A DNA stretch of 8,158 nt, taken from Cytophagales bacterium (GTDB taxonomy: Bacteria; Bacteroidota; Bacteroidia; Cytophagales; Cyclobacteriaceae). Both the position numbers and the translations under genes were made by a program. Below, one piece after another: positions 5,046 through 8,158 of the stretch. Each line of letters starts with the position of its first letter. Position 1 is the first letter of the stretch. Location: the NCBI GenBank assembly GCA_003537495.1, contig DPSB01000047.1, forward strand, positions 1 to 8,158. Reading direction: 5' to 3'. A model generated the notes under the pieces. The model saw only the letters and a program-made list of their open reading frames with translations, was not told the DNA's origin and did not search any database.

Positions 5046-7412
5046 TTATTCGTTCCTCAAATTCTCTACAGGATTAGTTCTTGATGCTTTAATGGTTTGG
5101 ATTGCAGTGGTCAATAGCAAAATGGAAATCATTATGAGGGTTGGTAGTATAAATTGAATTGAAGTCAGTTCTGTTTTAAATGCAAAGCCGCTTAACCATT
5201 TGTTCATCCAGTAATAGCCAAGACTCCATGCGATTATTGTTGCAATCAAAATAACTTTCACATAGCCTGAATAAATCCATCTGACAAGTTGAGGAGTAGA
5301 ACTTCCGAACACTTTTCGAATGCTAATCTCCTTTAGTTTGCGATTTAGCAAATAGGTTGTGAGCCCGATCAGTCCGATACCGGCAATGATTATGGCAATT
5401 ACTGAGAAAGAGGTGTAAGCTTTACTCAGTTGGGACTCTGCCCCGTATAATTGCTGAATTTTGTCATCGAGAAAAAAATACTCCAACGGGTAGCCTGGAT
5501 ATAATTCTTGCCAGCGCTTATCAAGTGCAGCTAACTGATTTTGAGTCTCGCCCTCTTTCAGCTTTACAGACACAAAACGAAAATTCTGAGTATATAAATA
5601 AAGTATCATCGGTTCGATCGGTGAATGAAGTGTAGCGAAATTAAAATCTTCTATTACACCAACGACTCTTCCCTTTACCTGACCCTTGACTAATTGACCG
5701 ATGGGCTGAGTCAAGTTCAACTGTTTTACGGCAGACTGATTAAGGACAACATCTACAAGCGTATCTTTATTCTCAGAATCTGGGAAACGGCCTTCCGCTA
5801 ATTTAACCTCGTATATATCAAAGAAATTTTCATCCACTAAAAAAACAGACATCAATTGTTCTCCGGCTTCAGAACCCGATAGTGTGTATGTATAGGTGTA
5901 CGCATTATTGCAACCGGGTGAACTGGATGAATAGCTTGCTTTTGCAACTCCGGGCAACTGATTAATCTCGTTAATAAATGTGGTGTGCTTGTCATTTTGC
6001 GATCGGTCTTTCACAGGAATTACTATCACATGGTCGCTGGTAAATCCCAACCTTGATGATTTCAGGAAGTTGAATTGAGATGATACTATCCATGTTCCGG
6101 TTATTAGGAGTATTGAAACACAAAATTGGAACGTGATTAACGCGGTTCGTATTGCTGACTTACTGCTTGATTTTCCACTTGGTTTAGATAGGCTTAAAAT
6201 ATTCAATGTGCCTGTCTGGATTGTTGGGATAATTCCGGAAAGAAAACCTATGAATGCTGTTAATAAAAATGCAGGAGGAATCAACCAGAGATTATCCATC
6301 AATGAAATATGCTTGCCTGTAGTGAGATTAAAATAAGGGAGTATAAGCACGGTAAGGGCTAATGCTGCCAGTAACCCAATCGTACAAATCACTATTGACT
6401 CAATCCAAAAATATATCGTCAGATGAAATCTACCTGCACCCAATACCTTCTGAATGGAAATTTCTTTGAAGCGGGTTGTAAGTGTTGCCGTAGATAAGTT
6501 GATAAAGTTGGCGCATGCCATTAAAAGAATAAAAAGAGCAATGGTGCCTAATATATATGAGTAGCTCTCATGACTGTTAGGAGTTATTTCATCCTTCCGC
6601 TCCGAATGCAGATGTATGGACTTCAAAGGCTGCAAGTAGAGTGTCTCCTTTTCGGGGGTCCACTCTGGTGCATTATTCTTTATAATGTCTGGTAGTTTTT
6701 CTTCAAGCTGATGAGGAGTTGAACCTTTGGTTAACAGAATATAGGTGTAATGATCCATCCATCCCCAATGCGTAAGCCTTTTTTCTCCGAGCGATACATC
6801 CAGTGAAGAGAACGTAATGAAAGCATCAGCGACAAAATGTGAATTGGAGGGCATCTTATTCAATATGCCTGTGACTTTTAAGTCAATCAGATTATTGAGG
6901 CGAAGGGTCTTTCCAACAGGGTCCTCGTTATTAAAATATTTCTTTGCGAGCTCATTGGTTATAATGATTGAGTTTTTATCTGCTAACGCAGTGGCAGGAT
7001 TACCACTTGATAAGCTGAAATCAAAAACATTAAACAGTGTGCTGTCAGCAAAGAATATTTTTTCTTCATAGAATTTCACATCCTCGTGACTTAGCAAATC
7101 AGTTCCCGGGTTTTTTCTCAAGCGAACCACTTGCTCCACTTCCGGATATGCCCCTGTTAAGTATTGGCCAATGGGTGCACTGGTTCTTGCCCACTTTACT
7201 GTGTTGCCTTCCTCCTTAAAATCCAGAACAATCCGATAGATGCGGTCAGCTTTCTTGTGGAAAGTGTCATAACTAAATTCATCGTATATGAAAAGGGCAA
7301 TAAGAAAAAGACAAGCCAATCCAATGGCCAGTCCGCTGATGTTGATGAGTGTAAATAATCTGTTTTTCCTGAACAGATTGCGGAGACTTAGCTGAAAGAA
7401 TGAGCGGAGCAT
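5046..7412 (-). CDS. FtsX/MacB-type ABC transporter permease, 788 aa
   Basis: Full-length two-module permease of the kind abundant in Cytophagales. The N-terminus is cytoplasmic (LSLRNLFRKNRL), then helix 1 (about 20-43), a MacB-like periplasmic core (about 50-270), and an FtsX block with three helices (about 285-400) holding the hallmark KEISIQKVLGAG (316-327). A second helix (about 424-446) is followed by another periplasmic domain (450-660) and a second FtsX block (about 665-775) with the matching hallmark KEISIRKVFGSS (694-705). The end TNPVENLRNE is also typical. Such proteins couple an ATPase to mechanical work on periplasmic or outer-membrane substrates (MacB family); substrate unknown. 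No ABC ATPase gene is in the window, so its partner must lie elsewhere. Starts at ATG 7412 after a run of seven A on its strand; no Shine-Dalgarno. It ends 61 bp before arsR, so the ars promoter overlaps its 3' region, but a functional link to arsenic is not indicated. Confidence 0.93.
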   Translation of the reverse strand: MLRSFFQLSLRNLFRKNRLFTLINISGLAIGLACLFLIALFIYDEFSYDTFHKKADRIYRIVLDFKEEGNTVKWARTSAPIGQYLTGAYPEVEQVVRLRKNPGTDLLSHEDVKFYEEKIFFADSTLFNVFDFSLSSGNPATALADKNSIIITNELAKKYFNNEDPVGKTLRLNNLIDLKVTGILNKMPSNSHFVADAFITFSSLDVSLGEKRLTHWGWMDHYTYILLTKGSTPHQLEEKLPDIIKNNAPEWTPEKETLYLQPLKSIHLHSERKDEITPNSHESYSYILGTIALFILLMACANFINLSTATLTTRFKEISIQKVLGAGRFHLTIYFWIESIVICTIGLLAALALTVLILPYFNLTTGKHISLMDNLWLIPPAFLLTAFIGFLSGIIPTIQTGTLNILSLSKPSGKSSSKSAIRTALITFQFCVSILLITGTWIVSSQFNFLKSSRLGFTSDHVIVIPVKDRSQNDKHTTFINEINQLPGVAKASYSSSSPGCNNAYTYTYTLSGSEAGEQLMSVFLVDENFFDIYEVKLAEGRFPDSENKDTLVDVVLNQSAVKQLNLTQPIGQLVKGQVKGRVVGVIEDFNFATLHSPIEPMILYLYTQNFRFVSVKLKEGETQNQLAALDKRWQELYPGYPLEYFFLDDKIQQLYGAESQLSKAYTSFSVIAIIIAGIGLIGLTTYLLNRKLKEISIRKVFGSSTPQLVRWIYSGYVKVILIATIIAWSLGYYWMNKWLSGFAFKTELTSIQFILPTLIMISILLLTTAIQTIKASRTNPVENLRNE

Positions 7413-7484
7413 TTTTTTACCATTTTATTTCTAAAGGCTAAGTTACTCTGTATTCCTTAATTAGCGGTTATGATGAAAAGGAAA

Positions 7485-7498
7485 GTTCCACACGGAAC
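7485..7498. promoter_or_regulatory. Perfect palindrome GTTCC-N4-GGAAC, possible operator
   Basis: GTTCC (7485-7489), ACAC, then GGAAC (7494-7498): perfect 5-bp arms about 75 bp upstream of the permease ATG in the divergent intergenic region. It lies where a dimeric regulator of the permease could bind. No family can be assigned from the sequence alone. Confidence 0.35.
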
Positions 7499-7500
7499 AT

Positions 7501-7590
7501 TCATTCAAAATCGTTCACATTCCTTTATAATCCTTCACAAACTTTAATAAAGTTACACAGTCATTCACTACCGTTAACAATCGTTAACCT
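7501..7590. repeat. Degenerate 10-bp-phased repeat array in the divergent intergenic region
   Basis: Nine consecutive 10-bp units fit a loose pattern tCnTTcACAa: tcattcaaaa, tcgttcacat, tcctttataa, tccttcacaa, actttaataa, agttacacag, tcattcacta, ccgttaacaa, tcgttaacct. The best pair is an exact direct repeat CGTTAAC at 7572-7578 and 7582-7588. One helical turn per unit would place every unit on the same DNA face. Units such as ACCGTTAAC and ATCGTTCAC resemble the 9-bp half-sites bound in tandem by LytTR response regulators; that is inference. Inside the array AACTTT-AAT-AAAGTT (7540-7554) is a perfect inverted repeat. A replication-iteron role is an alternative if the region borders a mobile element. 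Confidence 0.5.
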
Positions 7591-7615
7591 ACGCTTTGGG
7601 GTCGCTACATCTTTG
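7584..7615 (+). promoter_or_regulatory. Probable promoter of the plus-strand gene pair
   Basis: CATCTTTG (7608-7615) matches the TAnnTTTG -7 box at all but the first position and ends 4 nt before the ATG at 7620. A TTA at 7584-7586 is a weak -33 element at 21-nt spacing and falls inside the last CGTTAAC repeat, the position where an activator bound to the array could contact polymerase. An inverted repeat GGGTC (7599-7603) with GACCC (7615-7619) brackets the -7 box with an 11-nt spacer and could be a repressor site. Confidence 0.4.
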
Positions 7616-7619
7616 ACCC

Positions 7620-7928
7620 ATGAACACAGCGATAAATCAAAATCATGGGATGGGCAATGGGATTGCCTTTCTTTTCGGAGCAGCATTTAATCTGCTGGCC
7701 AATGTAAATCTTTTATTTCTTCTGGACTATGCGCTGCAAGCCACAGTCGGGGGTATCATCTGTCTTGCTTTTAAAATCATTGCAGATGTTTTCAGTCCGC
7801 TATGGCTTAAGCATAAAGAAAAAGTAAAAGATTTCACAAAGCTGAAAAAAGTAAAAGGCATCAAGCTCAGAACTCCTTCACTAAAGTTACGGAGTTTGAA
7901 AAGAAAGAAGCGCAATGATCAAGAGTAG
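7620..7928 (+). CDS. Small membrane protein with strongly basic C-terminal tail, unknown function
   Basis: 102 residues, not recognised. Start ATG at 7620 is chosen because a promoter-like box ends 4 nt before it; Met11 is a possible internal start. A short polar N-terminus (NQNHGMGNG) precedes a hydrophobic stretch of about 48 residues (14-62), probably two helices: GIAFLFGAAFNLLANVNLLF, then ALQATVGGIICLAFKIIA, ending SPLW. From residue 64 the chain is polar and very basic, with 17 Lys/Arg in residues 64-98 and repeated short Lys/Leu-rich elements. The two-helix hairpin plus basic tail recalls holins or membrane proteins that contact nucleic acid or phospholipid, but nothing proves this. 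The frame overlaps the next gene by 14 bp, so the two are probably translated together. The transcript starts from the repeat-rich divergent region. Confidence 0.75.
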   Translation: MNTAINQNHGMGNGIAFLFGAAFNLLANVNLLFLLDYALQATVGGIICLAFKIIADVFSPLWLKHKEKVKDFTKLKKVKGIKLRTPSLKLRSLKRKKRNDQE

Positions 7929-8158
7929 TCACATATTGATCGGAGCCGGTACAGTAGCAGCCATCTACTTTGGTGGCAGCTACTTGCTCAAACTCAATAG
8001 ACTTTCAAATGAGTTGGAATCTGATACAAAGGTTTCAATTGACAATGTAAGTCTGAGTGGAATTGAACTCTCCATTAATGTGAAACTTAAGAATCCAAGC
8101 GGTGGAAGTATTCAGGTGAAGCATCCTTTTGTCAAAATGATTTATGCCGATAAGACCA
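7915..8158 (+). CDS. Membrane-anchored protein with LEA14/LEA_2-like domain, N-terminal part (cut by window edge)
   Basis: 81 codons are visible, beginning MIKSSHILIGAGTVAAIYFG at ATG 7915; no stop before the window end. Residues about 6-26 form one membrane segment or uncleaved signal anchor. After a short polar linker the sequence VSIDNVSLSGIELSINVKLKNPSGGSIQVKHP shows the alternating pattern and the central NPS/NP turn of LEA_2 (water-stress and hypersensitive response, Ig-like beta-sandwich) proteins, in which an 'NPN/NPS' follows a hydrophobic strand. The assignment is by pattern and the rest of the domain is not visible. It overlaps the preceding small basic membrane protein gene by 14 bp in another frame, so coupling is likely and the pair may act together at the membrane. 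Function unknown. Confidence 0.7.
   Translation, partial: MIKSSHILIGAGTVAAIYFGGSYLLKLNRLSNELESDTKVSIDNVSLSGIELSINVKLKNPSGGSIQVKHPFVKMIYADKT

Noticed and set aside
4812..5084. 90-codon plus-strand frame over arsR and the operator
   Set aside because: Antisense to arsR and its promoter; arsR has all family features.
7465..7495. Possible sigma-54 promoter (TGGAAC-N5-TTTTCA on the minus strand) for the permease
   Set aside because: The essential GC of the -12 element is missing (TT instead), so the GG-N10-GC rule fails.
7413..7619. Xer/dif-like site or attachment site marking an integrated element
   Set aside because: I found no pair of dif-like arms or a duplicated attachment repeat in the window; with only one side visible this cannot be supported.
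7727..7915. 62-codon minus-strand frame inside the small membrane protein gene
   Set aside because: It mirrors the Lys-rich plus-strand frame (Lys codons read as Phe/Leu on the opposite strand) and has no start signal.

Overview
The window looks like a chromosomal segment from a member of the Bacteroidota, most likely a Cytophagales-type environmental bacterium. This rests on gene content and signals, not on a marker gene: a FtsX/MacB-type permease of the large 'orphan' kind common in that phylum, a small Cys-rich protein resembling DUF6660 beside a CzcA pump, a general lack of Shine-Dalgarno sequences before start codons, and several TAnnTTTG-like -7 boxes lying 4-5 nt before the ATG. Base composition is AT-leaning with no obvious compositional break.

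Layout. 1-1256 (minus): the N-terminal 418 residues of a heavy-metal RND efflux pump (CzcA family), cut by the window edge. 1423-1746 (minus): a small Cys/His-rich exported protein just upstream of the pump, probably co-transcribed, with a -7 promoter box right before its ATG. 1957-4984 (minus): a compact arsenic resistance operon read in the order arsR, thioredoxin reductase (trxB/arsT-like), thioredoxin-type arsC, acr3. 5046-7412 (minus): a 788-residue FtsX-like ABC permease. 7413-7619: a divergent intergenic region with a perfect short palindrome and a roughly 90-bp array of degenerate 10-bp-phased repeats. 7620-8158 (plus): a small membrane protein with a very basic tail, overlapping by 14 bp the start of a membrane-anchored protein with LEA14/LEA_2-like sequence, which runs off the window.

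How the genes work together. The arsenic operon is self-consistent. ArsC has the Cys triad of the thioredoxin-recycled (S. aureus pI258-like) class, and the adjacent thioredoxin reductase would supply electrons through a thioredoxin encoded elsewhere. Acr3 exports the arsenite product. ArsR senses arsenite. A 23-bp near-palindromic element occurs twice with only two differences, once over the arsR promoter and start codon and once just before trxB; these are the best candidates for ArsR operators. The czcA side is a separate divalent-metal efflux locus, so the left half of the window is a metal/metalloid resistance region. The right end (7413-8158) has the least familiar content: the phased repeat array plus two unrecognised or weakly recognised membrane proteins. 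No intergenic stretch exceeds about 210 bp. I found no tRNA, rRNA, IS element or CRISPR array.
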